A stretch of DNA of 64,000 bases from Nanchangia anserum (GCF_015240065.1 NZ_CP060506.1:620001-684000), one strand, 5' to 3'; positions 38,801 to 49,881 are shown, counted from the first letter of the stretch. The notes: a model not told the origin generated them from the letters alone. Numbers and translations are program-made.

Positions 38801-40184
38801 ATGCAGACGCACTGGAGGCTCAGTGAGATAGCTGAGGCCGTGGGCGGGCAGCTGGTGGGCGATGACGTGTGCGTCACCGGACCCATCGTGACCGATTCGC
38901 GTGAGGTAGGCGCCGGCTCGCTCTATATTGCCCGCGAAGGCGAAAACGTCGACGGGCATCGTTTCCTTCCCCAGGCGGCGACCGGCGGAGCCGTGGCCGC
39001 TGTCGTCTCCGATGCTCAGGCGGCAACCGACGCGGGCCTCCCCGCGGTCGTCGTCGCCGACCCCACGCTCGCCCTAGGTGACCTCGCTCGAGCACACCTG
39101 GAGCGCCTGCGCGCTACCGGCCCCCGCTCGGTCATCGCGATCACCGGCAGCGCGGGCAAGACGACGACCAAAGACCTGCTGCGCCAGGTCCTCGACCGCG
39201 TTGCCGTCACGGTCGCACCCCGGCTGTCGTACAACAACGAGTCGTCATGCGTTGACCGTGCTGAGCGCCGGCCCCGACACCCGCTACCTCGTCCTCGAAA
39301 TGGGGGCTTCCGGTGTCGGACACATTGCCTATTTGACGCAGATCGCCGCTCCCGACGTCGCCGTCGAACTCATCATCGGGCAGGCTCATCTCGGCGGATT
39401 CGGCTCGGTCGAGGCGCTGAGCGAGGCCAAGGCCGAGCTCGTCGACGGGCTGGTGCCGGGCGGCACCGCCGTCCTCAATGCCGATGATCCGCGTGCGGCC
39501 GCCATGGCATCGCGGGCCGAGCACGTCGTCACGTTCGGACGCGTCCAGGACGCCGACGTGCGCGCGACGAACGTGAGCCTCGATGCGTTGCGTCCGTGCT
39601 TCACCCTGACGTGGCGCGGAGCCAGCGCCCCCGTCCGTCTGCAGCTGGTGGGGGACCACCACGTGACCAACGCACTCGCGGCGGCCGCGGCGGCCCTGAG
39701 CGTCGGGGTCGATCTTGACACGATCGCCGCGGCCCTGAGCGAGGCGCGGCCCCTGTCGCCGCACCGCATGGCCGTCTCCGAGCTAACGGGCGGAGCAATC
39801 CTCATCGACGATTCCTACAACGCCAACCCTGATTCGCTGCGCGCCGGCCTCGATGCGCTGTGCGAGATGAGTCGCACGCGCTGCGGCCGCAGCCTCGCCG
39901 TCATCGGCGAGATGCGCGAGCTCGGCGACGAGTCGCGGCGACTGCACGCCGAGTGCGGAGAATATGCGCGATCGCTCGGCATTACCCACACGGTGAGCCT
40001 GGGCGGATACGCCGACGACTTCGCCGCCGCTGCGGGGTCTCACTCGCGAGCCGACAGCCTCGAGGATGCCGTGGCCTTTATTCGCGAGTGGGCGCACGCG
40101 GGCGACGTCGTCCTCGTCAAGGGATCGAACGCGTCGGGCGCCTGCCGGGTGGCAGACGCGGTGAGTGAGGAGGAACCCCGGTGA
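38801..40184 (+). CDS. murF: UDP-N-acetylmuramoyl-tripeptide-D-alanyl-D-alanine ligase MurF, frameshifted in this sequence
   Basis: Adds D-Ala-D-Ala to the cell-wall precursor. It has the ATP motif ITGSAGKTTTKD, then SYNNE, VLEMGASGVGHIA, and the C-terminal DDSYNANPDS motif. The frame shifts near 39246-39252, right after SYNNE; removing one base gives 460 residues, the normal length. ATG 38801 follows AAGGGG. It overlaps mraY by 4 bases (GTGA). Since the enzyme is essential, the shift is most likely a sequence error. Confidence 0.93.
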
Positions 40185-41275
40185 TCGCTATCGGCCTGGC
40201 TCTCGGCGTGTCTCTCATCGCGGCCCTCGTCGGGACTCCCGGTTTCATCCGCTTCCTACGTCGGCGCGAATACGGCCAGTTCATTCGTCAAGACGGTCCC
40301 ACCGCGCACTTCACCAAGCGGGGGACGCCGACGATGGGTGGGGTCGTCATTATCTCGGCCGCCGTGATCGGCTGGCTGGCCGCGTGCCTGTTCCGCCAGC
40401 AGTTACCGTCGCTGACAAGTCTGCTGTTGCTGTTCCTCTTTATCGGTCTGGGCACGGTCGGCTTCCTCGACGACTACATCAAGATCTCGAAACAACGCTC
40501 ACTCGGGTTACGTCCCTGGGCGAAGATCGGCGGGCAGGGCCTGGTGGGGACGGTGTTCGCCATCGGCGCGCTCATGCGTCCGGACGAACGCGGAATTCGT
40601 CCGGCTTCAGCCGCGCTTTCGGTCGTGCGCGATCTCGCGTGGAGTGACTTCATGCGCTACGGGTTGCCCGTTGCGCTCATCATCATGATCGTGTGGGTCA
40701 ATTTCCTCGTCGCCGCGTGGTCGAATGGTGTCAATCTCACCGACGGCCTCGACGGCTTGGCAACGGGGGCGTGCCTGTTCGCGTTCGGTGGCTACGCCGT
40801 CATCAGCGTGTGGCAGTTCTATCAACGCTGTCCACAGCTCAATAGCGAGGTCGCCCGCGCGTGTTACGACGTGCGCGATCCGTTAGACCTCGCCGTGATA
40901 TGCGCGGCAATCGTCGGGGCGTGCTTCGGCTTTTTGTGGTGGAACACCTCTCCCGCCCAGATCTTCATGGGAGACACCGGATCGCTGGCGCTGGGAGGCG
41001 CGTTCGCCGGCCTGTCGATCCTCACCCACACGGAGTTCCTCGCCATCCTCATCGGCGGCCTGTTTGTCGTCATCGTCATCTCTGATGTCATCCAGATCGG
41101 TGTCTTCAAGGCCACGCGCAAGCGCGTGTTCAAGATGGCGCCCCTGCACCACCACTTTGAACTCAAGGGGTGGCCGGAAGTGACGATCGTCGTGCGATTC
41201 TGGATCATCGCGGGGCTGTTCGCCATCCTCGGCGTCGCCCTGTTCTACGCCGAATGGGTGGTGACGAGCCAGTGA
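40181..41275 (+). CDS. mraY: Phospho-N-acetylmuramoyl-pentapeptide-transferase MraY
   Basis: Membrane enzyme that makes lipid I from UDP-MurNAc-pentapeptide and undecaprenyl phosphate. The 364-residue protein has about ten membrane helices, TMGGVVII, the catalytic aspartates in FLDDYIKI and NLTDGLDGLATG, FMGDTGSLALG and the MAPLHHHFE motif. GTG 40181 overlaps murF and its end overlaps murD by 4 bases. Confidence 0.97.
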   Translation: MIAIGLALGVSLIAALVGTPGFIRFLRRREYGQFIRQDGPTAHFTKRGTPTMGGVVIISAAVIGWLAACLFRQQLPSLTSLLLLFLFIGLGTVGFLDDYIKISKQRSLGLRPWAKIGGQGLVGTVFAIGALMRPDERGIRPASAALSVVRDLAWSDFMRYGLPVALIIMIVWVNFLVAAWSNGVNLTDGLDGLATGACLFAFGGYAVISVWQFYQRCPQLNSEVARACYDVRDPLDLAVICAAIVGACFGFLWWNTSPAQIFMGDTGSLALGGAFAGLSILTHTEFLAILIGGLFVVIVISDVIQIGVFKATRKRVFKMAPLHHHFELKGWPEVTIVVRFWIIAGLFAILGVALFYAEWVVTSQ

Positions 41276-42705
41276 GTGCACTCGGTGAGCTGACCTACGC
41301 GGTCGCCGGTCTCGGCCGTTCGGGACTGGCGTGCCTGCAGGTGTTGGCCGATATGGGAGCGCGTTGCATCGGCGTTGACGGCTCCGAGGACGCGCTCGAG
41401 CGCGCGCGCACGGCTGAGGCCTCGTGCGACCTGGTGCGGGCGAGCAGTCTCGAGCAGGTACGCGCCGCCTACGACGGGGCGGACGTCGTCATCGTCAGTC
41501 CCGGCATCGCGCCGAGCCAACCGTTGCACGCGGCGGCACTGAGTGCGAAGGCGCACGTGTGGAGCGAGGTCGAGTTGGCCTGGCGATACCAGCAGCAGTC
41601 CGCGCACCCGCAGCGCCCGTGGCTGGCGATCACGGGAACGAATGGCAAGACGACGACGGTCGCGATGACCGCGGCCATTCTCGAGGCCGCGGGGTGGCAC
41701 ACCCCGGCTGTGGGAAACGTCGGGGATCCCATCATCACGGCCGTTGCCGAAGACAACGCGGATGCCCTGGCCGTGGAGTTGTCGAGTTTCCAACTGGCCT
41801 CGACCCACTCGCTGCGCCCGCACGCGGCCGTGTGCCTCAACGTCGCCGAAGATCACCTCGATTGGCACGGGAGCGTCGAGGACTACGTCGCCGCGAAGGC
41901 CCGCGTCTACCGCGGCACCCGTCTCGCGTGCGTCTACAACCGTGACGAGCCGCGCACCATCGACATGGTCGCCGACGCCGACGTAAGTGAGGGCGCTCGG
42001 GCAATCGGATTCACCCGGGGGATTCCCGGTCTCAGCGAGATCGGGGTCGTCGAGGACGTCGTGTGCGATCGTGCTTACATCGCCAACCGCCGCACGCACG
42101 CGCGCGAACTCGCGACATTCGCCGACCTCGCCCACCTCGGCGGGGAGGTTCCCGCGGCGACGACACTCAGCGATGCCCTGGCGGCGGCGGCGCTCGCGTG
42201 CTCCCTCGACATTCCCGCTGACGCCGTGGCGCGCGGGTTGCGCGCCTTTTCCCCGGCATCCCACCGCCGCGCCGTCGTCTCACACGCGACGGGCGTGACG
42301 TGGATCGACGATTCCAAGGCGACAAACGCACACGCGGCACTGGCGTCGCTGTCGGGGTGCCCGCCACGCTCCGTCGTGTGGATCGCCGGCGGCGACGCGA
42401 AGGGCCAAGACTTCGCCGATCTCGTGGCGCAGGTGGCCCCGAGCTTGCGCGGAGTCGTCCTCATCGGCGTCGACCGCACCCCGCTGCGCGAGGCACTGGC
42501 ACGCCACGGCGGCGGTGTCCCCGTCATGGAGCTGGAAGATCACCCCGAGATCATGACGTCAGCCGTCAACGAGGCCGTTGCCCTATCGCTGCCCGGTGAC
42601 CAGGTCATCCTCGCCCCGGCCTGCGCGTCGTGGGACCAATTTGCCAACTACCGCGCTCGCGGCGAGGCATTCGCTGCCGCGGTCCGTGGACTGGAGCAGT
42701 CGTGA
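41272..42705 (+). CDS. murD: UDP-N-acetylmuramoylalanine-D-glutamate ligase MurD
   Basis: Adds D-glutamate to UDP-MurNAc-L-Ala. The 477-residue protein has the N-terminal Rossmann-like domain (VAGLGRSGLA), the ATP motif ITGTNGKTTT, VELSSFQL, NVAEDHLDWHG and the C-terminal domain with WIDDSKATN. GTG 41272 overlaps the mraY stop; the frame is open further upstream only as a shadow of mraY. It overlaps ftsW by 4 bases. Confidence 0.97.
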   Translation: MSALGELTYAVAGLGRSGLACLQVLADMGARCIGVDGSEDALERARTAEASCDLVRASSLEQVRAAYDGADVVIVSPGIAPSQPLHAAALSAKAHVWSEVELAWRYQQQSAHPQRPWLAITGTNGKTTTVAMTAAILEAAGWHTPAVGNVGDPIITAVAEDNADALAVELSSFQLASTHSLRPHAAVCLNVAEDHLDWHGSVEDYVAAKARVYRGTRLACVYNRDEPRTIDMVADADVSEGARAIGFTRGIPGLSEIGVVEDVVCDRAYIANRRTHARELATFADLAHLGGEVPAATTLSDALAAAALACSLDIPADAVARGLRAFSPASHRRAVVSHATGVTWIDDSKATNAHAALASLSGCPPRSVVWIAGGDAKGQDFADLVAQVAPSLRGVVLIGVDRTPLREALARHGGGVPVMELEDHPEIMTSAVNEAVALSLPGDQVILAPACASWDQFANYRARGEAFAAAVRGLEQS

Positions 42706-43985
42706 AGATGTTCGACGCGCTGCGTCGTCGCCTTCCGGTCGTGCGTATCGAGAAGTCGAGTGGCGAACAGGTCCACGCGGCGCAGCGCGTGCTCAAGCCG
42801 TGGCACATCCTGACGTCAACGCCCGGGTTCACCTTCTACCTCATCCGCACCGTCACCGTTCTTCTCGCCGGGATCGGCCTCGTCATGGGGTTCTCGGCCT
42901 CGACGATTCGCGAGCTGTCGGCCAATTCCAACCCCTACCTGGCGGTGCTGCGGCCCTTGGCCATCGTCGTCATCGGTCTCGCCCTCATGGCCATCATCTC
43001 CCGCATTCCCTATCGGGTCATCATGTCGGGGGCACCCGTGTGGCTGGCAGGCGCCATTCTCCTCCAGCTGACGGTCTTCACTCCGCTGGGAAAAGAGGTC
43101 GCCGGTAACCGCAACTGGATCTCACTCGGGGTGACAACCCTTCAACCATCGGAGCTGCTCAAGGTCGCCATTGTTATCTGGCTGGCGTGGGTGTTCCACA
43201 CCCGTCGGGTTCGCGTGCGCAACCTCGCATCCGTGGGGCAGTGGATTATTTTTCCGTGCATCGTCGCCGTCGCCATCGTCATGGTTGGCAAGGACCTGGG
43301 CACCGCGATGATTTTCGGACTGATCTGCGCGGCGACTCTGTTCGTTATCGGATGGGAGCGCCGATGGTTGCTCGCCTCGAGCGGGATTGTCGTCATGGCC
43401 GTCGCCGGGGCCGTCGCCATGAGTCCGTCGCGCCGGGCCCGCGTGATGGCGATCTTCTCCTCGTCGTCGGACCCCCTGGGCACCGACCTGCAGACGTTGC
43501 GGGCAAAATGGGGTCTCGGCACCGGCGGTCTCGTCGGGGTCGGTCCCGGGGCGTCGCGGCAAAAGTGGAACTATCTCCCCGAGGCGCACACAGACTTCAT
43601 CTTCGCCATCCTCGGAGAAGAATTCGGTTTTTTTGGCACGGTGAGTGTCCTCATTCTGTTTGTTCTTCTGGCCTATGGATTGTTCCGACTGGTGACGCGG
43701 ATGAAGGATCCCGCCGTGCGGGTGCTCGCCGCGGCCACTTCCGGATGGCTGATTACGCAGGCTCTCATCAATATTCTCGTCGTCATCGGCTGGGCGCCGG
43801 TCGTTGGCGTGCCGCTGCCGTTCATCTCCTCCGGTGGATCCAGCATGCTCGCGAGCTTCATCATCATGGGCGTGGTGTTAGCCTGTGCCCGAGAAGAACC
43901 GGGAGCGCAGAAACTTTTGGGGACGCGGCACCGCCGCACGCAGAGCGCAGGGCAACGAGCACGGGGAGGTACACGCGATGACTAA
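42702..43985 (+). CDS. ftsW: Peptidoglycan glycosyltransferase FtsW
   Basis: SEDS-family polymerase that builds septal glycan strands from lipid II together with FtsI. The 427-residue protein has about ten membrane helices, the NWISLG and QPSELLK motifs, GPGASRQKWNYLPEAHTD with the catalytic-loop aspartate, GEEFGFFG and a final GGSSMLA. GTG 42702 overlaps the murD stop; ATG 42708 is an alternative. The basic C-terminal tail overlaps the murG start by 8 bases. Confidence 0.96.
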   Translation: MKMFDALRRRLPVVRIEKSSGEQVHAAQRVLKPWHILTSTPGFTFYLIRTVTVLLAGIGLVMGFSASTIRELSANSNPYLAVLRPLAIVVIGLALMAIISRIPYRVIMSGAPVWLAGAILLQLTVFTPLGKEVAGNRNWISLGVTTLQPSELLKVAIVIWLAWVFHTRRVRVRNLASVGQWIIFPCIVAVAIVMVGKDLGTAMIFGLICAATLFVIGWERRWLLASSGIVVMAVAGAVAMSPSRRARVMAIFSSSSDPLGTDLQTLRAKWGLGTGGLVGVGPGASRQKWNYLPEAHTDFIFAILGEEFGFFGTVSVLILFVLLAYGLFRLVTRMKDPAVRVLAAATSGWLITQALINILVVIGWAPVVGVPLPFISSGGSSMLASFIIMGVVLACAREEPGAQKLLGTRHRRTQSAGQRARGGTRDD

Positions 43986-45084
43986 GATGCGGCTGATTCT
44001 CGCCGGTGGGGGAACAGCCGGACACGTCAATCCGTTGCTCGCCACCGCGTCGGCGCTCGCCGATCACGAGATCGTGTGCCTGGGCACGGCCGAGGGACTC
44101 GAGGCAGAGCTCGTTCCCGACGCCGGCCACGAACTCGTGACGATCGCGAAGATCCCGCTGCCACGACGCCCCTCGCCCGACCTCGTGCGGTTGCCGGGGG
44201 CGATGCGCACTCAGGTGCGTCGGCTGCGGCGACTCTATGCCGAGCGCTCGATCGACGTCGTCGTGGGGTTCGGCGGATATGTCTCGACACCGGCCTATCT
44301 GGCCGCTCGCGGCGAGAAGATTCCGGTCGTCATACACGAACAAAATGCCCGGCCCGGACTGGCTAACCGCCTCGGGGCCCGGTTCGCCGATGTCGTCGCG
44401 CTGACGTTTGACTCGACTCCGCTGCGCGCCCGTCGCGGTCTCACCCGCACGATCGGACTGCCGCTGCGGCCCCCGATCGCCGCCCTCGCGCGCCGGCGCG
44501 CGCAGGGAGGGGCCGGGGATGCCCGCCGGGAACAGGCCGCACGTTTTGGGCTGGATCCCGATCGTCCCATCGTCGTCGTGACGGGCGGCTCTCTCGGGGC
44601 GCTGACGATCAACGACGCGATGGCGAGCGCGGCCGCGCAGCTTCGTCCCGATGTCCAGGTCATTCACCTGTGTGGACGCGGTAAGGACGCTGCCGTGCGT
44701 GCCGATGTGGGCGAGCGCGAGGGCTACGTCATCATCGATTACCTCCGCGACATGGAAGCGGCGCTGGCGCTCGCCGACCTCGTTGTCTGCCGCTCCGGTG
44801 CGGGCACGGTAGCCGAGCTGTGTGCGCTCGGGATCCCGGCGATTTACGTCCCCCTCGCCATTGGAAATGGGGAACAGCGTCTGAACGCCGCCGATGTCGT
44901 CGCGGCGGGTGGGGCGCGGATCGTGCCCAATTCTCAGTGCTCGGCGAAACGTCTCCTCGCCGAGATCACGACGATTTTTGATGACTCCGAGCGCCTGGCC
45001 ACGATGTCACGTGCCGCCGCCTCATGCGGCCACCTCGACGCGGCGGACCAGCTTGCTGAACTGGTGGAAGGAGCGAGGCGATGA
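43978..45084 (+). CDS. murG: UDP-N-acetylglucosamine transferase MurG
   Basis: Adds GlcNAc to lipid I, making lipid II, on the inner face of the membrane. The 368-residue GT-B protein has the N-terminal GGGTAGHVNP loop, GFGGYVSTPAYLAA, HEQNARPGLANR, the C-terminal GGSLGA and the donor-binding CRSGAGTVAELCALG. ATG 43978 follows GGGGAGG inside the ftsW end. It overlaps murC by 4 bases (ATGA). Confidence 0.97.
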   Translation: MTKMRLILAGGGTAGHVNPLLATASALADHEIVCLGTAEGLEAELVPDAGHELVTIAKIPLPRRPSPDLVRLPGAMRTQVRRLRRLYAERSIDVVVGFGGYVSTPAYLAARGEKIPVVIHEQNARPGLANRLGARFADVVALTFDSTPLRARRGLTRTIGLPLRPPIAALARRRAQGGAGDARREQAARFGLDPDRPIVVVTGGSLGALTINDAMASAAAQLRPDVQVIHLCGRGKDAAVRADVGEREGYVIIDYLRDMEAALALADLVVCRSGAGTVAELCALGIPAIYVPLAIGNGEQRLNAADVVAAGGARIVPNSQCSAKRLLAEITTIFDDSERLATMSRAAASCGHLDAADQLAELVEGARR

Positions 45085-46466
45085 GCGATCAGAGTTTCCA
45101 TCTCATCGGCGTCGGCGGTGCCGGAATGTCCGTTGTCGCCGAACTGCTTCTCAGTCGCGGCTTTGCCGTTACCGGATCCGACCGTGCCGATCAGCCGAGC
45201 CTGGGGCGCATCCGCCAGGCCGGCGGCACCGTTTGGGTAGGACATGACCCGGACGCCATCGACCCGCGCGCAACCGTGGTCATCTCGAGCGCGATTCGCG
45301 AGAGCGATCCTGAACTGAGGGCGGCGCGCGAACGCGGTCAGCGCGTCATCCACCGCTCGCAGGCTCTGGCTCTTGCCGCGCAGGGCCGCGACTTCGTCGC
45401 CGTTGCGGGGACCCATGGCAAGACGACGACAGCCGGAATGTTGGCCGCCGGCCTTGCCGCCGCGGGTGTCGATCCCTCGTACGCCGTCGGGTCGATTGTG
45501 CTGGGATTCAACTCGGGTGCTCACCTTGGAGCCGGGCGCGCTTTCGTCGCCGAGGCTGACGAATCCGACGGGTCGTTCCTCAACTATTCGCCAAGCATTG
45601 CGATCGTCACGAATATTGAACCCGATCATCTCGACTACTACGGCACCACCGAGGCCTTTCGGCAGGCTTTCGTCGATTTTGCCGCCCGCCTGGGGTCCAC
45701 GGGGACGCTCATCGCGTGTGCCGACGACCCTGGCTCGCGCTCTCTCGCCGAGGAGGTGGCGGGATCTGTGCGTGTCCTCACCTACGGCCTCGCCGATGCG
45801 CCCGCAGGGGCGGAGCACGTGCGCATCGCCTCGATTGAGGCGAATCCGGACTCGTCCAGCGTCGCCGTGGACTGGCCCGGTGCCGGCGAGGTCAACGTTC
45901 AGGTTCCCGTTCCCGGCACCCACAACGTTCTCAACGCCGTCGCGGCGATGATCGCCGGGGTCGAACTGGGCGTCGACGTCGACACCATGCCGAGAGCACT
46001 CGCGGCGTTTCGAGGAACGGGTCGACGCTTTGAAACCCGTGGAGCAGTGGGGCGCATTCGCGTCATTGACGACTATGCCCACCACCCGACCGAGGTCGAT
46101 GCCCTCATCAAGCAGGCGCGGGTCGCGGCGGGTACCGGTCGTGTCCTCGTTCTCTTCCAGCCGCATCTGTATTCGCGCACCCGCAATTTCGCGACGGAAT
46201 TTGCCCAGGCGCTCGCCGGGGCGGACGTCGCTGTCGTTACCGATATCTTTGGTGCTCGCGAGGATCCTGTTGACGGGGTCACGAGTGCTCTCATTACCGA
46301 TGCGATGTCCGGTGCCCATCTCATCGGCGACCTGGATGAGGCCGCGCGATTCCTTGCCGACCGCGCTCGCCCCGGCGACCTCGTCATTACCGTCGGCGCC
46401 GGCTCGGTGACGACGGCCGCAGAGACGATTCTGGCCCGGTTGCGCGAGCTTCACGCCGATGGCTAG
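45081..46466 (+). CDS. murC: UDP-N-acetylmuramate-L-alanine ligase MurC
   Basis: Adds L-alanine to UDP-MurNAc, the first amino-acid step of the stem peptide. The 461-residue protein has IGVGGAGMS near the N-terminus, the ATP motif VAGTHGKTTT, ADESDGSFLNY, NIEPDHLDYYG and the C-terminal DDYAHHPTEVDAL. It overlaps murG by 4 and ftsQ by 8 bases. Confidence 0.97.
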   Translation: MSDQSFHLIGVGGAGMSVVAELLLSRGFAVTGSDRADQPSLGRIRQAGGTVWVGHDPDAIDPRATVVISSAIRESDPELRAARERGQRVIHRSQALALAAQGRDFVAVAGTHGKTTTAGMLAAGLAAAGVDPSYAVGSIVLGFNSGAHLGAGRAFVAEADESDGSFLNYSPSIAIVTNIEPDHLDYYGTTEAFRQAFVDFAARLGSTGTLIACADDPGSRSLAEEVAGSVRVLTYGLADAPAGAEHVRIASIEANPDSSSVAVDWPGAGEVNVQVPVPGTHNVLNAVAAMIAGVELGVDVDTMPRALAAFRGTGRRFETRGAVGRIRVIDDYAHHPTEVDALIKQARVAAGTGRVLVLFQPHLYSRTRNFATEFAQALAGADVAVVTDIFGAREDPVDGVTSALITDAMSGAHLIGDLDEAARFLADRARPGDLVITVGAGSVTTAAETILARLRELHADG

Positions 46467-47604
46467 GCGACCGCCGACGCCGCGCACGATGCGTGACGGG
46501 GGCGGCTCGGAGACTCCGAACCGCCCGTCGCGTGATGCGCAGGAACGTCTGCGTCCACAGAGTTCGCACGCGGCGGCAGGGCAGACGCGCTCCGGTGGCT
46601 CCGCGTTCCGACGCTCTGGTCAGGCTGGTGCGCGACGCCGGCCGGTGCCCAATCCCGCCGATTCGCAGGCGACGGAACAGCTTGATCTAGCCGCGGCGCA
46701 CGAGCAGGCCAGTGCTACCAATGCCGCGACGGTATCGGCGTCCACGTCGATTCGACGGCCACCACGCGATGGCGCCCGACGTCTCGTGTCGCGATTTCGC
46801 CGCTCGTCGGCACCTGCCGCGCGCGCGAGCGCATCGGCTGCGCAGGCGGGCGCGGACCACAGGCGGGCCGACTCGGTAGTCTCGACCTCGCTCGAAGTCA
46901 AGTTGCGCGAGCGTGCCCGCAAGCGCCGGCGCCTCGTGTGGCGGGCATGGTCGATAGCGGCCGCCGTCGTCCTTGTCGCCGCGCTCGCGTGGGGAATCGC
47001 CGGATTCTCGCCGCTGTTCGCCGTGCGGGCCAGCGATATTACGATTCGGGGCGTGAGCGCGCCGGTCGAGGCCACGGCGGTGACGAAGGTGGTGCACACC
47101 GCGGTGGGGACACCGCTACCACGCGTCGACACCGGTGAGCTGGCCGATATGCTCACGCGCGATCAACCCTGGGTGAGTGGGGTTGACATCGACCGTTCTT
47201 ACCCGCACGGATTGACCGTGGTCGTACACGTGCGCCGTGCCGTTGCGCGCAACGCGGACTCGACGACGCAGCTCGTCTCGGCTGATGGGGCAATTGTGCC
47301 CGCCAGCGGCACGGCGGCGGAGGGGCTACCGTCTCTCGTCGTCGCCGACACGTCCTCGGCACGTCAGTCGCGACGCGACGGCGCGCGCATCGCGGCGCTG
47401 CTCGATGACGACACGCGCGCGAAGGTCCGCTCGATCACGATTGACGACAAGAATCGCGTGACGATGAGTCTGGATTCGCAGGCGAGCGTCCGTTGGGGCA
47501 CCGTCGATGATTCCGAGTTGAAAGCGCGGGTCCTCGCGACACTTATCCAGCGCCAGGCGAAGGTCTACGACCTCACCGATCCGCTCAATCCGACGACCCG
47601 ATAG
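46459..47604 (+). CDS. ftsQ: Division protein FtsQ/DivIB
   Basis: Bitopic divisome scaffold. The 381-residue protein has a long basic, disordered cytoplasmic N-terminus (about 155 residues), one membrane helix (about 165-185), a POTRA domain starting [18 protein letters not shown], and an FtsQ/DivIB beta domain. The long N-terminal region is common in actinobacteria. ATG 46459 overlaps the murC end. ftsZ follows after 137 bases. Confidence 0.92.
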   Translation: MARRPPTPRTMRDGGGSETPNRPSRDAQERLRPQSSHAAAGQTRSGGSAFRRSGQAGARRRPVPNPADSQATEQLDLAAAHEQASATNAATVSASTSIRRPPRDGARRLVSRFRRSSAPAARASASAAQAGADHRRADSVVSTSLEVKLRERARKRRRLVWRAWSIAAAVVLVAALAWGIAGFSPLFAVRASDITIRGVSAPVEATAVTKVVHTAVGTPLPRVDTGELADMLTRDQPWVSGVDIDRSYPHGLTVVVHVRRAVARNADSTTQLVSADGAIVPASGTAAEGLPSLVVADTSSARQSRRDGARIAALLDDDTRAKVRSITIDDKNRVTMSLDSQASVRWGTVDDSELKARVLATLIQRQAKVYDLTDPLNPTTR

Positions 47605-47653
47605 GACTTGGCGACACGCCCGCGCGCGCTCGCGTGGGTCGGGCTTGCGCTCC

Positions 47654-47659
47654 TATCAT
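47654..47659 (+). promoter_or_regulatory. Possible -10 box of an ftsZ promoter
   Basis: TATCAT in the 137-base ftsQ-ftsZ gap, 82 bases before the start. No convincing -35 box is visible. ftsZ often has its own promoter here. Confidence 0.3.
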
Positions 47660-47741
47660 GTATGCGCTTCGAGAACGACAAAACGTTAACTCTCAACAAG
47701 AAGTTGAAGGTTGCCGCTCAAGGAATGATGAAGGAGAAAAG

Positions 47742-49046
47742 ATGGCTATCCCCGAAAACTACTTGGCGGTGCTAAAGGTTGTCGGTGTCGGCGGCGGGGG
47801 CGGTAACGCCGTCAACCGGATGATCGAAGCCGGCCTCAAGGGTGTCGAGTTCATTGCCATCAACACCGATGCCCAGGCGCTGCTCGCGTCCGAGGCCGAC
47901 GTCAAGCTTGACATCGGTCGCGAGGAGACCCGCGGTCTCGGCGCTGGCGCCGACCCGTCGGTGGGCCAGAAAGCCGCCGAGAGCCACGTGGAGGACATCG
48001 AAGAGATCCTTCGCGATGCCGACATGGTCTTCGTGACCGCCGGCGAGGGCGGCGGCACGGGAACGGGGGCCGCCCCGGTCGTGGCGCGTATCGCCCGTCA
48101 GCAAGGGGCATTGACCGTCGGCGTCGTCACACGCCCGTTCGGTTTTGAGGGGACGCGTCGCTCGAAGCAGGCCGAGTCCGGTATCCAGGCGCTGGGAGAC
48201 GAGGTGGACGCGCTCATCGTCATTCCTAACGATCGGCTGCTCGAGATCTCGGATGCCAACATCTCGGTGATGGAGGCCTTCCGCGCTGCCGACGACGTGC
48301 TGCGCGCGGGCGTGCAGGGCGTCACCGACGTCATCACGAAGAACGCCCTCATCAACGTCGACTTCGCCGACGTCAAGTCGATCATGAAGGGCGCGGGCAC
48401 CGCGCTCATGGGCATCGGTACGGCCACCGGCGAGGGCCGCTGCATCGCGGCGACCGACGCGGCCATCTCCTCGCCGCTGCTCGAGGCGAAGATCGACGGC
48501 GCCCACGGCGCCCTGATCTTCTTCCAGGGCGGCTCGAACGTCTCGCTGCAGGAAATGCGCGAGGCCGCCGAGCTCGTCAAGGAATCGGCGCACGAGGAAG
48601 CGAACATCATCTTCGGTCAGGACATCGACGAGGCCCTCGGCGACGAGGTTCGCGTCACCGTCATCGCCGCCGGCTTCGACCCGGTGGATGAACAGCCCGA
48701 GGTCCCCGTCGAGACGACGAACCACTCGAGCCAGGCCGCCGCGATTCCCGCGATGCCGACGACGTCGCGTCGTCCCGGTGAGCTGCCCCCGCTGGACGAG
48801 CAGGCTGCTCCGCGCACGGCCTCGCACCGCGCCTCGATTCAGGCGCCGCGTCCGTCGCACCGTGCCTCGATCATCGCCGAGGAACCCGCGCCGGCCATCA
48901 GCACGTCGCTGCCGCCGCGCACCCACGAGGTGCCGCTCTACGTCTCGGCCGACGACGCCGCGCCGTCGACGTCGAACCTGCAGGTGCCGCGCGTCTTCGA
49001 CGACACCGACGAGGACGACCTCGACATTCCCGACTTCCTTCGCTGA
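47742..49046 (+). CDS. ftsZ: Cell division GTPase FtsZ
   Basis: Tubulin-like protein that forms the division ring. The 434-residue protein has [15 protein letters not shown] at the start, the tubulin signature [21 protein letters not shown] (T7 loop region), a disordered linker (about 320-420) and the conserved C-terminal peptide [10 protein letters not shown], which binds SepF. ATG 47742 has AAGGAGAAA just upstream; the frame is open for 108 bases before it without homology. Confidence 0.98.
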   Translation: MAIPENYLAVLKVVGVGGGGGNAVNRMIEAGLKGVEFIAINTDAQALLASEADVKLDIGREETRGLGAGADPSVGQKAAESHVEDIEEILRDADMVFVTAGEGGGTGTGAAPVVARIARQQGALTVGVVTRPFGFEGTRRSKQAESGIQALGDEVDALIVIPNDRLLEISDANISVMEAFRAADDVLRAGVQGVTDVITKNALINVDFADVKSIMKGAGTALMGIGTATGEGRCIAATDAAISSPLLEAKIDGAHGALIFFQGGSNVSLQEMREAAELVKESAHEEANIIFGQDIDEALGDEVRVTVIAAGFDPVDEQPEVPVETTNHSSQAAAIPAMPTTSRRPGELPPLDEQAAPRTASHRASIQAPRPSHRASIIAEEPAPAISTSLPPRTHEVPLYVSADDAAPSTSNLQVPRVFDDTDEDDLDIPDFLR

Positions 49047-49055
49047 TCGCCGCGC

Positions 49056-49784
49056 GTGTTTGCCATCGGCGGAGCCGGGCAAGCGGTCTTCACCAATCGC
49101 AAGGGCGGGGTGTCGTTGCCGCCCTACGACACCCTCAACCTCGGATTTCACGTCGGCGACGACGATGCGGCGGTTGCACGTAATCGCCGCATCGTCGCGC
49201 GCGCTATCGAGCGCGACGTCGTGTGGATGAATCAGGTTCATTCGGCGCGCGTCGAGGTCGTTCGCCCGGGGCACACCCACGTAACGCCCACCTGCGACGC
49301 GCTCGTATGCGATGCCGAGGAATTCCGTCGGTTAGGGCTTAACGTGCCGGCACTCGCCGTCATGGTGGCTGATTGTGTTCCCGTGTTGATCGCCTCGGCG
49401 AGCGGTCGATATGTGGCGGCGATCCATGCCGGGCGCGCCGGCATTGTCCGCCGCGTCATCGCCGAGACCGCTCGCGTCCTCAAGCGTGCGGGCGCGGGCG
49501 GGGACACGCTTCATGCGGCAATCGGGCCGTCGATCTGCGCGCACTGCTACGAGGTGGGCGAGGACATGCGCGCCCACGTCACGCAGTCTCTTCCCGAGGC
49601 CTGGGCGACGACTCGACTCGGTACCCCCGCGCTAGATCTGCGGGGGGCGGCCCAGGCGCAGCTGCGCGAGGAGGGCATCGCCGTGTCGTTTATTTCGAAG
49701 CGGTGCACGTACGAATCGGGGGAGCTGTATTCGCATCGCCGCTATCACCCGACGGGACGCTTTGCCGGTCTCATCATGTCTTAA
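49056..49784 (+). CDS. pgeF: Peptidoglycan editing factor PgeF (YfiH/polyphenol oxidase family)
   Basis: Hydrolase of the YfiH/LACC1 family, linked in E. coli to removing wrongly built UDP-MurNAc-L-Ser precursors. The 242-residue protein has the metal-site motifs NQVHS, VADCVPVLIA, AIHAGRAG and GPSICAHCYEVG. GTG 49056 begins 9 bases after ftsZ. The family often has HAGW where HAGR is seen here. A PLP-binding YggS gene usually lies between this gene and sepF but is absent. Confidence 0.9.
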   Translation: MFAIGGAGQAVFTNRKGGVSLPPYDTLNLGFHVGDDDAAVARNRRIVARAIERDVVWMNQVHSARVEVVRPGHTHVTPTCDALVCDAEEFRRLGLNVPALAVMVADCVPVLIASASGRYVAAIHAGRAGIVRRVIAETARVLKRAGAGGDTLHAAIGPSICAHCYEVGEDMRAHVTQSLPEAWATTRLGTPALDLRGAAQAQLREEGIAVSFISKRCTYESGELYSHRRYHPTGRFAGLIMS

Positions 49785-49881
49785 CGCGTGGGCAACACGC
49801 CGCGCCGGCTCGGCGGTGACGGGCGCGAAACCCGATAGCGTAAACGTCTAAGCCATACACGACTGATTGAGGGGGACACCG